A DNA stretch of 64,000 nt from Vibrio ziniensis (GCF_011064285.1 NZ_CP049331.1:1302001-1366000), one strand, 5' to 3'; positions 55,057-64,000 are shown, counted from the first letter of the stretch. Numbers and translations are program-made. The notes: generated by a model from the letters alone, not told the origin.

Positions 55057-56012
55057 TGCCGAATTTAACTGTAAATGTGCGAGATTTTCATTGGGGAATT
55101 CAAGCGTTAGACACTATTGATGTTGGTTTAGTTGTTCTTGATATTAATTATGAGGTCTGTCTTTGGAATAGCTTCATGCAGAACTATTCAGGTGTGATTT
55201 CGACGAGAATAATGGCAAAGAACCTATTTGACGTTGTCTCTGAGCTTCCAGAAGCATGGCTTAAAGCCAAAATTGATGCTGCAGTGAAATTAGACACGAG
55301 AACATTTTCTCGTTGGGAAGACAGACCTTACGTATTTCATTTCAAAAACTATTCGCCTTATACCAATGAGAGCACGATCATGTATCAAAACATGGTTGTT
55401 ACGCCACTTAAATCGCTCAATGGCGATGTTTCTCATGTATGCATAATGATTCAAGATGTTTCTGATATTGCGAAGAACAAACTGCATTTGGAACAGTCAA
55501 ACCAGCATCTATCTACTATGAGTCGCACAGATGGACTTACCCAGTTGCTTAACCGCAGTTATTGGGAATCTTTGTTAATTAAGAAGTACGAAAAAATCAG
55601 TGCTACTGAGGATCCTGCTTCTCTGGTTATTTTTGATATTGACCACTTTAAGAGTGTCAATGATACCTACGGGCACTCTGCGGGTGATGATGTCATCCGT
55701 AAAACTGCAGAATTACTGCGTAAAACAGCCAGAGCGACTGACCATTGTGGACGTTATGGCGGTGAAGAATTCACTGTATTGCTGCCTAATACCACCGTTG
55801 ACCAAGCACGTTACTTTGCTGAAAGGCTGCGTAAGCGAATTGAAGCGGAAGTTGTGAGTACTGAACAAGGCGAAATCAGATACACTATCAGCCTTGGGGT
55901 TTGTGCCTTTGATAAGAAATTCAGATCACACTCCGAATGGCTAGAGCATGCGGATAAAGCGCTCTATGAGTCAAAAGAGCAGGGGCGTAATCAGACGACC
56001 GTGGCAGCCTAA
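55056..56012 (+). CDS. PAS-GGDEF diguanylate cyclase
   Basis: A 318-residue soluble cyclase with an N-terminal PAS domain (about 18-140, DTIDVGLVVLDINYEVCLWNSFM) and a GGDEF domain (about 150-315). The signature GGEEF is at 235-239, and RATD is an RxxD inhibition site five residues before it. The metal-binding region is FDIDHFKSVND. The domain should be active. It is translationally coupled to the receiver-CheC-like gene, suggesting that phosphorelay input and c-di-GMP output are linked. Confidence 0.92.
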   Translation: MPNLTVNVRDFHWGIQALDTIDVGLVVLDINYEVCLWNSFMQNYSGVISTRIMAKNLFDVVSELPEAWLKAKIDAAVKLDTRTFSRWEDRPYVFHFKNYSPYTNESTIMYQNMVVTPLKSLNGDVSHVCIMIQDVSDIAKNKLHLEQSNQHLSTMSRTDGLTQLLNRSYWESLLIKKYEKISATEDPASLVIFDIDHFKSVNDTYGHSAGDDVIRKTAELLRKTARATDHCGRYGGEEFTVLLPNTTVDQARYFAERLRKRIEAEVVSTEQGEIRYTISLGVCAFDKKFRSHSEWLEHADKALYESKEQGRNQTTVAA

Positions 56013-56032
56013 CGATTCACTACAACTTTATC

Positions 56033-56073
56033 AAAAAGGCCAGATAGTGAATCAGACACTATTTGGCCTTTTT
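56033..56073. terminator. Strong bidirectional terminator
   Basis: A 17-position stem (AAAAAGGCCAGATAGTG with its complement, one G-U) with a seven-base loop; the A-run on one side and T-run on the other serve the GGDEF operon and the convergent DMT transporter gene. Confidence 0.93.
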
Positions 56074-56076
56074 GTT

Positions 56077-56979
56077 TTATCGGGAAGTCAAATTAAGTAG
56101 TTTCGGTTTTTTCTGGGATAACACTAGACCAATAAATATCAGTGTCAGTGCCGTGTAGGTAGATGAGTCGATAGTATCACCAAGTAGTATCACACTGATG
56201 ATCATGCCAAATACCGGAACCAGATAGTTATTGAAAGAGGTGAACGTCGCGCCTACTTGTGCCAACAAGTTGTAAAGCAAGAAGTAAGCAAAACAAGTGC
56301 AGGCGAGTGCCAATATTAATAAAGCGGACATTGAACGAGCATTAAAAGTAAATGAGCTTAGGTCCTCAACCATTAATGCAATTGGCATGGATAATATTGC
56401 TGAACAGATCAGAATTCCGGCTGAATTTGCCAGAGGGTTGTATTGAGTGATCTTACTTCTACGAGCATAAACAGCAGATACACCATAACAGCATGCCGCG
56501 ATGATGACCGCAAGTTGTGCCCAAATATGTGCTCCGAAACCTTGTAGTGCATCAACACCAATCAACACAACCACACCACCACAGCCAAGGACGACACCCA
56601 TCAACTTGTTTAACGACATCTTTTCATCGTCAGTCAGGTAGTGAGCTGAGATTAAGGTGGCGAGAGGAATCAACCCCATTAACACTGAAGCTAAAGCCGC
56701 ATCTATGTACTGCTCTCCCCAAGTAATTAAAACGAATGGAACAATATTTCCGACTATAGCGACAACCGAATAGTGTTTCCAAACTTTCAGTTCTGTTGGG
56801 ATTTTTAGTCTAAAGGCATAGATAAATATCGACATCGCAATAGCCGATAAAGTTAAGCGCATGGCAACCGTTAGGATAGGAGAGTAGCTTTCTAAAGCTA
56901 TTTTGAGGAAAGGAAAGGAGCTGCCCCAAATGGCTGCTAATAAAAGCAGCATAAGGTAGTGCTTAGTTTTTACTTGCAT
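56077..56979 (-). CDS. EamA/DMT-family transporter
   Basis: A 300-residue inner-membrane protein with ten helices in two EamA repeats (LLLAAIWGSSFPFLKIALE begins the first; SALLILALACTCFAYFLLYNLLAQVG is in the second). Members export amino acids, nucleobases or drugs. The substrate is unknown. It is divergent from pxpB across about 215 bp. That might point to an amino-acid-related compound, but this is only positional. Confidence 0.85.
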   Translation of the reverse strand: MQVKTKHYLMLLLLAAIWGSSFPFLKIALESYSPILTVAMRLTLSAIAMSIFIYAFRLKIPTELKVWKHYSVVAIVGNIVPFVLITWGEQYIDAALASVLMGLIPLATLISAHYLTDDEKMSLNKLMGVVLGCGGVVVLIGVDALQGFGAHIWAQLAVIIAACCYGVSAVYARRSKITQYNPLANSAGILICSAILSMPIALMVEDLSSFTFNARSMSALLILALACTCFAYFLLYNLLAQVGATFTSFNNYLVPVFGMIISVILLGDTIDSSTYTALTLIFIGLVLSQKKPKLLNLTSR

Positions 56980-57194
56980 CTTATTAATCCGTTAATCATT
57001 TTTAATGAGCACCTTGCTCAAAATGTAATAAAGTCTGGAACCGTTGCTTGCTCGATAACGATATCCAAACAAATTGACAACATGTCAAAAGTCTTTAGGA
57101 TTTTGATTTTACTCAGCTTGTATATGATGAATAAAAAATATCTAGAGATAAGGATACTCTTTAATGACATTCAATGAAACAAAGTGATTGACCG

Positions 57195-57884
57195 ATGAAG
57201 GTAGAGATTTACCGGGTATCCGAAACAAGTCTAATTGTCTATTTTGGTCATTCGATTAATTTGGAATTGATCGAGCGTATTGCACTATTTAGCCATACCG
57301 TTCAGCAAAGGTATCAAGGTAAAATTATTGAAGTAATACCGTCATATACAACGTTGTTGATGGAGTATCACCCTGTAAAAACTGATGTTCAAGAGCTAAT
57401 GTATTGGTGTAAAACCCAAGCTGAGCAAATGGCGAACAGTAAGGCTGTGACCTCCGAATCTAAGACAGTAACTTTTCCTGTTTATTATCACCCTGAAGTC
57501 GCTCCAGATTTGGAACATATAGCGAAAGAAAAACAGTTGAGTGTACAGCAAGTTATTGATATTCATAGCAAAAATGAATATACCGTCTGTGCTATCGGTT
57601 TCGCTCCGGGTTTCGCTTTTCTAGGGACTGTAGATCCTAAAATCGCTATACCTCGCCACTCTGAACCCCGCCTTAACGTTGCGAAAGGCAGTGTCGCAAT
57701 TGCCGACGAACAAACTGCTATTTATCCGCAGCAAACTCCGGGTGGTTGGCAGATAATCGGCAATTGTCCTGTGGATCTGTTCAACATTGAACAGGAGCCA
57801 ATGATGCCATTTGAAGTAGGGGACAAAGTTCGTTTTGAACCTATTTCACGAGAGAAGTATTTGGCTTTAGGAGGCGTCCTATGA
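57195..57884 (+). CDS. pxpB: 5-oxoprolinase subunit PxpB
   Basis: A 229-residue subunit (KipI family) of the ATP-dependent enzyme that opens 5-oxoproline (pyroglutamate), a damage product of glutamine, to glutamate. Diagnostic motifs are YPVYYHPEVAPDL-type (here FPVYYHPEVAPDLE), IGFAPGFAFLGTVD and QQTPGGWQIIG. It overlaps pxpC by four bases. The third subunit gene, pxpA, is not found on either side. Confidence 0.92.
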   Translation: MKVEIYRVSETSLIVYFGHSINLELIERIALFSHTVQQRYQGKIIEVIPSYTTLLMEYHPVKTDVQELMYWCKTQAEQMANSKAVTSESKTVTFPVYYHPEVAPDLEHIAKEKQLSVQQVIDIHSKNEYTVCAIGFAPGFAFLGTVDPKIAIPRHSEPRLNVAKGSVAIADEQTAIYPQQTPGGWQIIGNCPVDLFNIEQEPMMPFEVGDKVRFEPISREKYLALGGVL

Positions 57885-58816
57885 ATGGTTTGCAAGTCAT
57901 CTCATCTGGAATGTTAAGCCTAATCCAAGATCTAGGTCGATTCGGAGTCGCTAATCATGGATTAAGCGTAGGGGGGGCCGCTGATCTTCACGCTCACTGT
58001 TGGGCCAATAAGTTACTTGAGAATCCAACCAATGCTTCGGTTCTCGAAATTACAATGGGAAATGCTTCCTTCATGGCATTAGAGGATACTTTATTGTCGA
58101 TAACGGGAGCGGAAACCAATCCCCAAATTGATGGTGCACCTATTTCTACATGGCGAAGCTTGCTGTTGAGAAAAGGACAGACACTCAAGCTTGGTTATGC
58201 AAAAGCAGGATTCCGTTGTTATTTAGCGGTTGCTGGTGGTTTTCATGTACCGAAAGTATTCGGCAGCAGTGCGACTGTGGTACGTAACCAACTTGGAGGT
58301 ATGGAAGGAGCCCCGGGTAAGGCAATACAAAAGGGAGATGTTTTACCTGTTGCTGAATCATATAAAGGTGATCCTCAAAAATTTAACTGGGTACCAAGAC
58401 ACTTTATTCCTAAGTATTCCAACGAAATGAGTCTCGCGGTGATTGAATCTTATCAGTCACATCTATTTAGTCATCAGGCGAAACAAACTTTTTATTCCCA
58501 ACCATATGAAATAAGTGATAAGTCGGATCGAATGGGTATCCGATTAAAAGGAAAATCAGTCCAAATGGGGATGAGTGGCGTTATATCAGAAGGTATTGCC
58601 TACGGTTCAATTCAGTTTCCGTCAAATGGTCAGCCAATTATTCTGCTTAATGACCGTCAAACACTTGGCGGTTATCCTAAAATCGGCTGTGTATCGAAAA
58701 TGAGTTTAATGAAATTGGCGCAAGCAAGACCTGGTAGTTTGATTCATTTTTATAGAGGTGACATAGACCTTGAAACTAAAGCGTATTGCGAATTTGTGAG
58801 CTATTTCTCGCTTTAG
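57881..58816 (+). CDS. pxpC: 5-oxoprolinase subunit PxpC
   Basis: A 311-residue partner of PxpB (KipA / biotin-dependent carboxylase-like family). The start LQVISSGMLSLIQDLGRFGVANHGLSVGGAAD and the later SDRMGIRLKG, EGIAYGSIQFPSNGQPIIL and TLGGYPKIGCV are family hallmarks. It is translationally coupled to pxpB. Without a local pxpA the complex must use a copy from another locus. Confidence 0.92.
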   Translation: MNGLQVISSGMLSLIQDLGRFGVANHGLSVGGAADLHAHCWANKLLENPTNASVLEITMGNASFMALEDTLLSITGAETNPQIDGAPISTWRSLLLRKGQTLKLGYAKAGFRCYLAVAGGFHVPKVFGSSATVVRNQLGGMEGAPGKAIQKGDVLPVAESYKGDPQKFNWVPRHFIPKYSNEMSLAVIESYQSHLFSHQAKQTFYSQPYEISDKSDRMGIRLKGKSVQMGMSGVISEGIAYGSIQFPSNGQPIILLNDRQTLGGYPKIGCVSKMSLMKLAQARPGSLIHFYRGDIDLETKAYCEFVSYFSL

Positions 58817-59081
58817 TCTATTACTTTGGTATGTATCTATTTATTGACTGCAATAGTTTACCATTCCTACTTCTACTCTTTTTTCTATAAAAATCAGACA
58901 TCTTCCCTCATATGTTTGATCGCAAAGTAGGCTGGTGGTGTTAGAAAATTGTTACGCATATCATATGATGGTTGATACATATTTAGTCGTAACTACTTGC
59001 AGCCTTCAACAATACAGACTAGACGTTTAAAGGAGTAAAACTAGAAACCGTACATTGGTTCATAAACGAAGGTTTAGTTAA

Positions 59082-61322
59082 ATGTCAGATGGTCGCTTCG
59101 TCTTTGCAGACGATCCAAGTAGCTCTGTGTCTATAAATACGCTTGAGTGCGTGACCCAACCGAATTGGAAAGTACTTACCGTAGATGATGATCAAGGTTA
59201 TCAGCAGTCCCTTATCTATAGTTTGAATGATCTCGAGGTGAATGGACGTTCTGTTGAAGTACTTTCGGCCAGTTCTGCAACCGAGGCTGCTTATATATTA
59301 ACTCAACATCAAGATATAGCGCTAATTCTACTTGATGTAGTCATGGAGCAAGACGACGCAGGGCTTCGGCTAGTCGAAACTATTCGTAATGTTCAGGGTA
59401 ACTCATTGGTTCGTATCATTTTACTGACTGGGCAGCCGGGCTTTGCGCCTCGTAAAGATGTAATGCTTCAATACGATATTAATGAATACTGGAACAAGTC
59501 TGAAGTTGACCATGAAACATTGAAATCGATAGCTGCAGCAAATTTTCGTTCTTGGCAATCCATGTACGAACTGGACAAAGCCAGAATGGGGCTGCAATTG
59601 GTGGTTGATGCATCTCGAAATATAGCTAGTAAATATGACACACACACGTTTATCCAAGTTGTTATTAAAGAGATTGTTGGTCTGTTTGGTGGTTTTGGAG
59701 AGCCCATTCTCTGCGTTTTACGTTTTGATAAAGACACACAACTTGAAACTGCACCGATTATCGCTTCTTCAGGAATTTCAGGTGTAGAACAAGGTACTGT
59801 TCTGACTGATGAATTGATATTGAAGTTTGAAGAGCTTTGCCACCAGGCAATTGCCCATCAAAACCATAAATTTAAGAACAACTTATCGGTTTTGTATTTC
59901 TCTGGTGATAATCAAGGCAGTTATTACTATTTGGTTCTTGCCGAAAGTAAACAATGTTTGAGTGAATACCATATCAGATTGTTGCAAGTGTTTAGTGAAA
60001 ACATTAGTTCAGGGTTTATGCAAATCGCATTGGTTAATCAGTTATCAAAATTGGCCTATCAAGATACAGATCTCGATGTAAAAAACCGAAACTGGTTATT
60101 ACGCGAGCTCGAAATGATGAATCAAGAAGATATCAGTCAACTAGAAATGCTGGTTGTGGAGCTGGATGAATATGACACGCACGCGATTTCTTTCAATCAA
60201 CAGTCACTAATGGAGCTTGTTGGCTCCGTGTGTCAACGGCTTGTAGATACATTTCATCCGTCTTCAGTTGTTTCTCGGGTTGGCTCTGATCGATTTGCAA
60301 TCTTGTATAACAAGAGTTACTCATTGTCAGACGATGAACTGATTACTTTGTCGAGCTCATCATACACAGTCGGTGAGTTTCAAGTTCGATGTACGCTAAC
60401 CTTTGCAAGGATTGAATTGAGTCGATTAGCAACTTATCCCGCACAGCAAATTCTACATATGGCGCGAAGCTTACTGTGTTTCGCTCGAGATAAAAAATTA
60501 CAACTAGTGACTTATGAGCCTTCGTACCGTGAAAGTCTAATGCGTGACTATCAAATTCTCGGAGATTTAAAAGCAGCAATCGATAGCGACGAGTTTTATG
60601 TGGTTTTGCAGCCTAAGTGCGACCTGCGTACTGGTCTTGCAGTAGGCTTAGAAGCGTTGCTACGATGGAAAAAGCAAGAAATGATGATTCCACCGAGTAT
60701 CTTTATTCCGATTGCTGAGCGTAGTGGTTTGGTCAATAAATTGGATGGAATTGCGGCGAAGCTAACGTTTCAAGCGCTTCATGTACTTGAAGATGCAGGT
60801 TTTAGTCTTCCTACTTCTATTAACGCAACGGTGAAAGATCTTACAGATCCAGACTATATTGGTTTGTTATTGGATTTAGTGCGCGTTGAGGGGTTGAGTC
60901 CAGATCTCATTGAAGTTGAAATCACCGAGAGCCAAGCGATGGAATCCTATGTGGAGATTAAGCCCATTCTTGACCACTTACACAATGCAGGGATAAAGAT
61001 CAGTATCGATGACTTTGGTACTGGTTATTCCTCTCTTTCTCATATATCTCAGCTTGCTGTTGATACGATCAAAATTGATATCTCTTTTATTCGACGCCTA
61101 CATGAAGACATGGCTAGTCAACAAGTTGTTGAGTTAGTCATGAGTCTAGCTCATTTGTTTGAATTTTCTGTTGTTGCAGAAGGTGTTGAGACTGATGTAC
61201 AGCGTAATGCATTGCTAGAGAGAGGCTGTACTGTTGCTCAAGGATATTTGTACGCAAAACCCATGGTATTAGACGATCTATTGGGCTGGTTAAAACAAAA
61301 CAAATCTGATTGTAACGAATGA
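59082..61322 (+). CDS. Receiver-DUF3369-GGDEF(degenerate)-EAL phosphodiesterase
   Basis: A 746-residue cytoplasmic response regulator with c-di-GMP hydrolase output. The receiver (about 28-150) has D35-D37, phosphoacceptor D85 (LILLDVVMEQ), T116 and K139. DUF3369 (about 165-320), a GAF-like module usual in this architecture, follows. The GGDEF-like part has GSDRF in place of the signature and should be inactive. The EAL domain has E524 (GLEALLRWKK), the Asn in INATVKDL, VEITES and DDFGTGYSS, so phosphodiesterase activity is expected. It overlaps the next gene, a histidine kinase, by four bases. Confidence 0.9.
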   Translation: MSDGRFVFADDPSSSVSINTLECVTQPNWKVLTVDDDQGYQQSLIYSLNDLEVNGRSVEVLSASSATEAAYILTQHQDIALILLDVVMEQDDAGLRLVETIRNVQGNSLVRIILLTGQPGFAPRKDVMLQYDINEYWNKSEVDHETLKSIAAANFRSWQSMYELDKARMGLQLVVDASRNIASKYDTHTFIQVVIKEIVGLFGGFGEPILCVLRFDKDTQLETAPIIASSGISGVEQGTVLTDELILKFEELCHQAIAHQNHKFKNNLSVLYFSGDNQGSYYYLVLAESKQCLSEYHIRLLQVFSENISSGFMQIALVNQLSKLAYQDTDLDVKNRNWLLRELEMMNQEDISQLEMLVVELDEYDTHAISFNQQSLMELVGSVCQRLVDTFHPSSVVSRVGSDRFAILYNKSYSLSDDELITLSSSSYTVGEFQVRCTLTFARIELSRLATYPAQQILHMARSLLCFARDKKLQLVTYEPSYRESLMRDYQILGDLKAAIDSDEFYVVLQPKCDLRTGLAVGLEALLRWKKQEMMIPPSIFIPIAERSGLVNKLDGIAAKLTFQALHVLEDAGFSLPTSINATVKDLTDPDYIGLLLDLVRVEGLSPDLIEVEITESQAMESYVEIKPILDHLHNAGIKISIDDFGTGYSSLSHISQLAVDTIKIDISFIRRLHEDMASQQVVELVMSLAHLFEFSVVAEGVETDVQRNALLERGCTVAQGYLYAKPMVLDDLLGWLKQNKSDCNE

Positions 61323-63211
61323 AAATAAGAAAGTTAGAGCGGTCATTTCGACGAAACATATTACTGTTGTTTTTCTTTGGTCTGGTTATTTGTGGGTTAC
61401 TCGGGGGGCTATTGTATCGTAACGATATCAATCATCGTTTGGATACGGTTTCCATTGAACAGCAAAGAAAGATTGCTCAAGCTGAAGTCTTATGGGGGCA
61501 AAATATTGGTGATATTCGGCATATCATAAAAATTCTCTACCGTTCTCCTGCTTTTACCTATGCCCTTGCTGAAGATAAAGAATTAAATACCGGTTTAATC
61601 CAGCGCATATTTATCTCTTTTGCTGAGAGTGTGCACTCCCTAATGCAAGTTCGTTGGCTCGATGAAAATGGTTTGGAAAAAGTTCGTGTAGACGTAAAAA
61701 ATGGACAGGTCGTCACTATTGCAGAACAAAATTTGCAAAATAAGATGGACCGATATTATGTCGCAGAAGGTTTCAAGTTGGATGAAGGGAAGATTTATCT
61801 TTCGAACATTGACTTAAACGTAGAAAATGGTGCCATAGAAGTTCCATTTAAACCGACCATTCGAGCGACGATAAAAACAGGGGCTTCAAATGGACTTAGG
61901 GCTGGTTTGCTTGTTCTTAATTACGATTTAGGCGAGCTGTTAGCGGTTATTCGTTCTTTTGATTCTGAGAGAGTGACTCTGCAGATCGTTGATAAAAATG
62001 GTTATTGGTTAAAGAATTCAGACCAAAGTCTTGAATGGGGAAGAGATCTGAAAAATGAAACAAATAATATTTCCGTCCTTATCCCAGAAGTTTGGAATCA
62101 AATCAATAAACAGCCTTCATTGAGCCAATTCTCTCATGCTTCCGGTTTCGCCAGTTATGAATGTAATAACTTAGCTGGTAATACTTTCTCTGTGGATATC
62201 ACGCGTAGCCCATCACTGTGTTTCCTAGCAAGCACTTCACAATCGGTAATGACCCAGCTAAAAATCGACGCGTTGATTCCATCTCTGTTTTTATGTGCGA
62301 CGATTGTTCTGCTTGGCATTTTTATCCTTCGCCGGGAGTGGGATTTAAAGATGAAGTTAATTGGTCTCTATAGAGAACAGGAGCGTGACAAGCATAAAAT
62401 TGAAGAGGGTTATGAGAACAACCGAAATTTATTACAGCAGCAGCAGTTGCTACAAAACGATCTGGTGGAGTCTCGTAAGTTATCTGCTTTGGGGATGATG
62501 GTTGCGGGTGTTGCACATGAGCTCAATACACCGATTGGTACGGCGATATTGGCGGCATCTCGTCTTAAGTCTGAGCATAAACGCTTAGCCAAAGCAGTGT
62601 TGGAGGGACTGAGTAGGAACTCTTTAGATCAGTATTTAGTTTCAACCCAAACAGGGCTAGAGTTAGTCGAGAAAAGCCAGAAAAAAGCTGCAGAATTAGT
62701 AAAAAGTTTCAAACGATTAGCAATAGATAGGGCGAGAGAAGATGTTGTTTCTTATCGTTTGGATGTTGTTGTCGGCGATTTGATTACTACTTTGTCTCCT
62801 CGTTTAAAAGACAGCCAAATAGAGTTAATTACTGATATTGAATCTATCGAAATGGTCGGTAGGCCAGGCATTGTCTCCCATGTCCTGCAAAACCTATTAG
62901 TTAATGCTTTACAACATGCTTTTAAAAAGGAAATCGGAGGAAAACTCACCGTGACTGCTGTTTTGTGTACAAATCAACGGGATGTAGAAATCCGAGTATC
63001 GGATAATGGTAAAGGCATTGCCCCAGAAGTCTTATCAAATCTGTTTGATCCATTTGTTACTACTAATAGGGCTGAAGGTAATACGGGCTTGGGTATGCAC
63101 TTCGTTCATCAATGGGTGATAAACTCTCTTAATGGCTCAATTTCGGTTGTATCAGAACAGCATAAAGGTACAACGTTTATTATTAAGCTGCCCAGACAGT
63201 ATCAAGAATAA
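61319..63211 (+). CDS. Membrane sensor histidine kinase paired with the EAL response regulator
   Basis: A 630-residue kinase with a helix near 13-33, a periplasmic sensor of about 270 residues (two PDC-like halves) and a second helix near 320-340. A coiled-coil dimerisation helix carries phosphoacceptor H400 (AGVAHELNTPIG). The ATPase domain has N (HVLQNLLVNALQHAF), G1 (VSDNGKGI), F (LFDPFVTT) and G2 (TGLGMHFV) boxes. It overlaps the REC-EAL gene, so the two form a two-component system that changes c-di-GMP breakdown in response to an unknown external signal. Confidence 0.9.
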   Translation: MKIRKLERSFRRNILLLFFFGLVICGLLGGLLYRNDINHRLDTVSIEQQRKIAQAEVLWGQNIGDIRHIIKILYRSPAFTYALAEDKELNTGLIQRIFISFAESVHSLMQVRWLDENGLEKVRVDVKNGQVVTIAEQNLQNKMDRYYVAEGFKLDEGKIYLSNIDLNVENGAIEVPFKPTIRATIKTGASNGLRAGLLVLNYDLGELLAVIRSFDSERVTLQIVDKNGYWLKNSDQSLEWGRDLKNETNNISVLIPEVWNQINKQPSLSQFSHASGFASYECNNLAGNTFSVDITRSPSLCFLASTSQSVMTQLKIDALIPSLFLCATIVLLGIFILRREWDLKMKLIGLYREQERDKHKIEEGYENNRNLLQQQQLLQNDLVESRKLSALGMMVAGVAHELNTPIGTAILAASRLKSEHKRLAKAVLEGLSRNSLDQYLVSTQTGLELVEKSQKKAAELVKSFKRLAIDRAREDVVSYRLDVVVGDLITTLSPRLKDSQIELITDIESIEMVGRPGIVSHVLQNLLVNALQHAFKKEIGGKLTVTAVLCTNQRDVEIRVSDNGKGIAPEVLSNLFDPFVTTNRAEGNTGLGMHFVHQWVINSLNGSISVVSEQHKGTTFIIKLPRQYQE

Positions 63212-63241
63212 AAATAGTTAGGTGGTGTTAATCACATAAGA

Positions 63242-63279
63242 AAGAGCAGAATGAATGTGTCATAGAGAGTTCTGCTCTT
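63242..63279. terminator. Hairpin between the kinase and the DMT gene
   Basis: Perfect ten-base stem AAGAGCAGAA (63242-63251) / TTCTGCTCTT (63270-63279) with an 18-base loop. It is followed by CTTTCTT-like T-richness on the minus strand, so mainly a terminator for the DMT gene. Confidence 0.55.
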
Positions 63280-63305
63280 GCAAAAAGTTAGGGGGAGTAA
63301 AGTCG

Positions 63306-64000
63306 TTATTGCGTTTTGCTCGTCTTACCCATCGTCACCATATAGATACCACTACAAACTAGCACTAGAGCAACAATGTTCTTCCATTCCAAAATCGTCT
63401 CACCAAGGAATATTGAAGAAAGACCGCTGCCAAAAACTGGCACCAGGAAGTTGAATATGGTCACTGTGCTGACCGGGTTGTGTTTCAGCAGTACGCTCCA
63501 AAGAGCAAATGCGGCAGAAGATAGGCAAGCAAGGTATATAAGCAGCGCAACGCTAGAGAAATCGAAGTTGCCCGAGTGACCGCCAAATACATAGCCTACA
63601 CACAAAAGCGCTAGACCACCAATGGCTAATTGCCACGCTGTCATTACCATTGCATCAATGCCTTGAGAGATTTTCTTTCCGTAAATCGATGCGGCTGCGA
63701 GAATAAATGCGGCAAAAATCACGGAACCTTCTCCCAGTAGACTGAATTGGAAATCAAGTAGTGACTGGTTGAAGTTAACAATGAACACACCTAAGAAGCC
63801 AACGGTACAGCCAAGAGCTTTTCTTTGAGTCAATCGGTCATTGTGGTAGATGAAATGTGCTAGTAGCACGCTAAAGAACGTGCCAGTTGCGTTTAGGATT
63901 GAAGCTTTAACTCCTGTCGCAAATGCCACGCCCAGATAGAAGAAAATGTATTGAAGACTGGTTTGAGTTAGTCCCAAAACCACAATTTGACGCACTTTGG
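63306..64000 (-). CDS. EamA/DMT-family transporter, C-terminal part (5' end outside window)
   Basis: The minus-strand frame is open to the last base of the window, so the N-terminus is missing. About 231 residues are visible, with roughly eight helices: the end of the first EamA repeat (QTSLQYIFFYLGVAFATGVKASILNATGTFFSVLLA) and the whole second repeat (GLALLCVGYVFGG through LVLVCSGIYMVTMGK). The GTG at 63995 is internal and not the true start. The substrate is unknown. It belongs to the same superfamily as the protein at 56-57 kb but is clearly different in sequence. Confidence 0.88.
   Translation of the reverse strand, partial: KVRQIVVLGLTQTSLQYIFFYLGVAFATGVKASILNATGTFFSVLLAHFIYHNDRLTQRKALGCTVGFLGVFIVNFNQSLLDFQFSLLGEGSVIFAAFILAAASIYGKKISQGIDAMVMTAWQLAIGGLALLCVGYVFGGHSGNFDFSSVALLIYLACLSSAAFALWSVLLKHNPVSTVTIFNFLVPVFGSGLSSIFLGETILEWKNIVALVLVCSGIYMVTMGKTSKTQ

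Overview
The window looks like the chromosome of a marine gammaproteobacterium of the genus Vibrio. The evidence is the pheS-pheT-ihfA order followed by relV (the Vibrio small alarmone synthetase), the yohJ-yohK-cdd group next to sbcB, the cobTSU/btuCD cobalamin genes, and the many c-di-GMP proteins. Base composition is moderate to AT-rich by eye. No prophage, integron, IS transposase or CRISPR array is visible. The species cannot be named from the sequence alone.

Layout. 0-9.7 kb: the end of a diguanylate cyclase gene, pheST, ihfA, relV, tpm, purT (with a PurR operator) and a ferric-reductase-like flavocytochrome. 9.8-18.3 kb: an AEC transporter, a CHASE4-PAS-GGDEF-EAL phosphodiesterase, the yohJ-yohK-cdd group, sbcB and an NAD(P)-binding protein. 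18.4-24.2 kb: cobT-cobS-cobU, astE, btuC-btuD, then a compact sigma-54 promoter/terminator unit that looks like an undescribed small RNA gene. 24.2-32.6 kb: a MazG-like protein, a DUF2750 protein, an OmpA-like protein and a TolC-like exporter, divergent from a large LapA-type RTX adhesin carrying four GC-rich 309-bp tandem repeats. 32.6-40.2 kb: mostly housekeeping or solitary genes (DUF1415, MFS/LysR pair, glutaredoxin-like, YgjP-like, rlmF, pilW-like, metA with Met boxes, a P-loop kinase). 40.2-45.3 kb: a four-gene TolC/HlyD/ABC-2 permease efflux operon that lacks an ATPase and has a 28-bp perfect palindrome in front of it. 45.6-49.7 kb: a CitA/DcuS-type two-component pair, an amino-acid-type binding protein and a DUF2726 protein. 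49.7-63.2 kb: a c-di-GMP and signalling island (three GGDEF proteins, a PilZ protein, a receiver-CheC/CheX-like protein, a receiver-DUF3369-EAL protein and its histidine kinase), interrupted by two tRNA-Val genes, a DMT transporter and pxpB-pxpC. The window ends inside another EamA/DMT transporter gene.

Three copies of one 161-171 bp imperfectly palindromic, MITE-like element are scattered at 4.3, 24.2 and 32.4 kb. Their arms differ in sequence but keep pairing, and two of them end at the stop codon of a neighbouring gene. The most interesting items are the candidate sigma-54-dependent sRNA at about 24.09-24.16 kb (perfect IHF consensus and an upstream dyad), the repeat family, the apparent secretion signal on the alarmone synthetase RelV, and the unexplained operator palindromes before the efflux operon and the adhesin.
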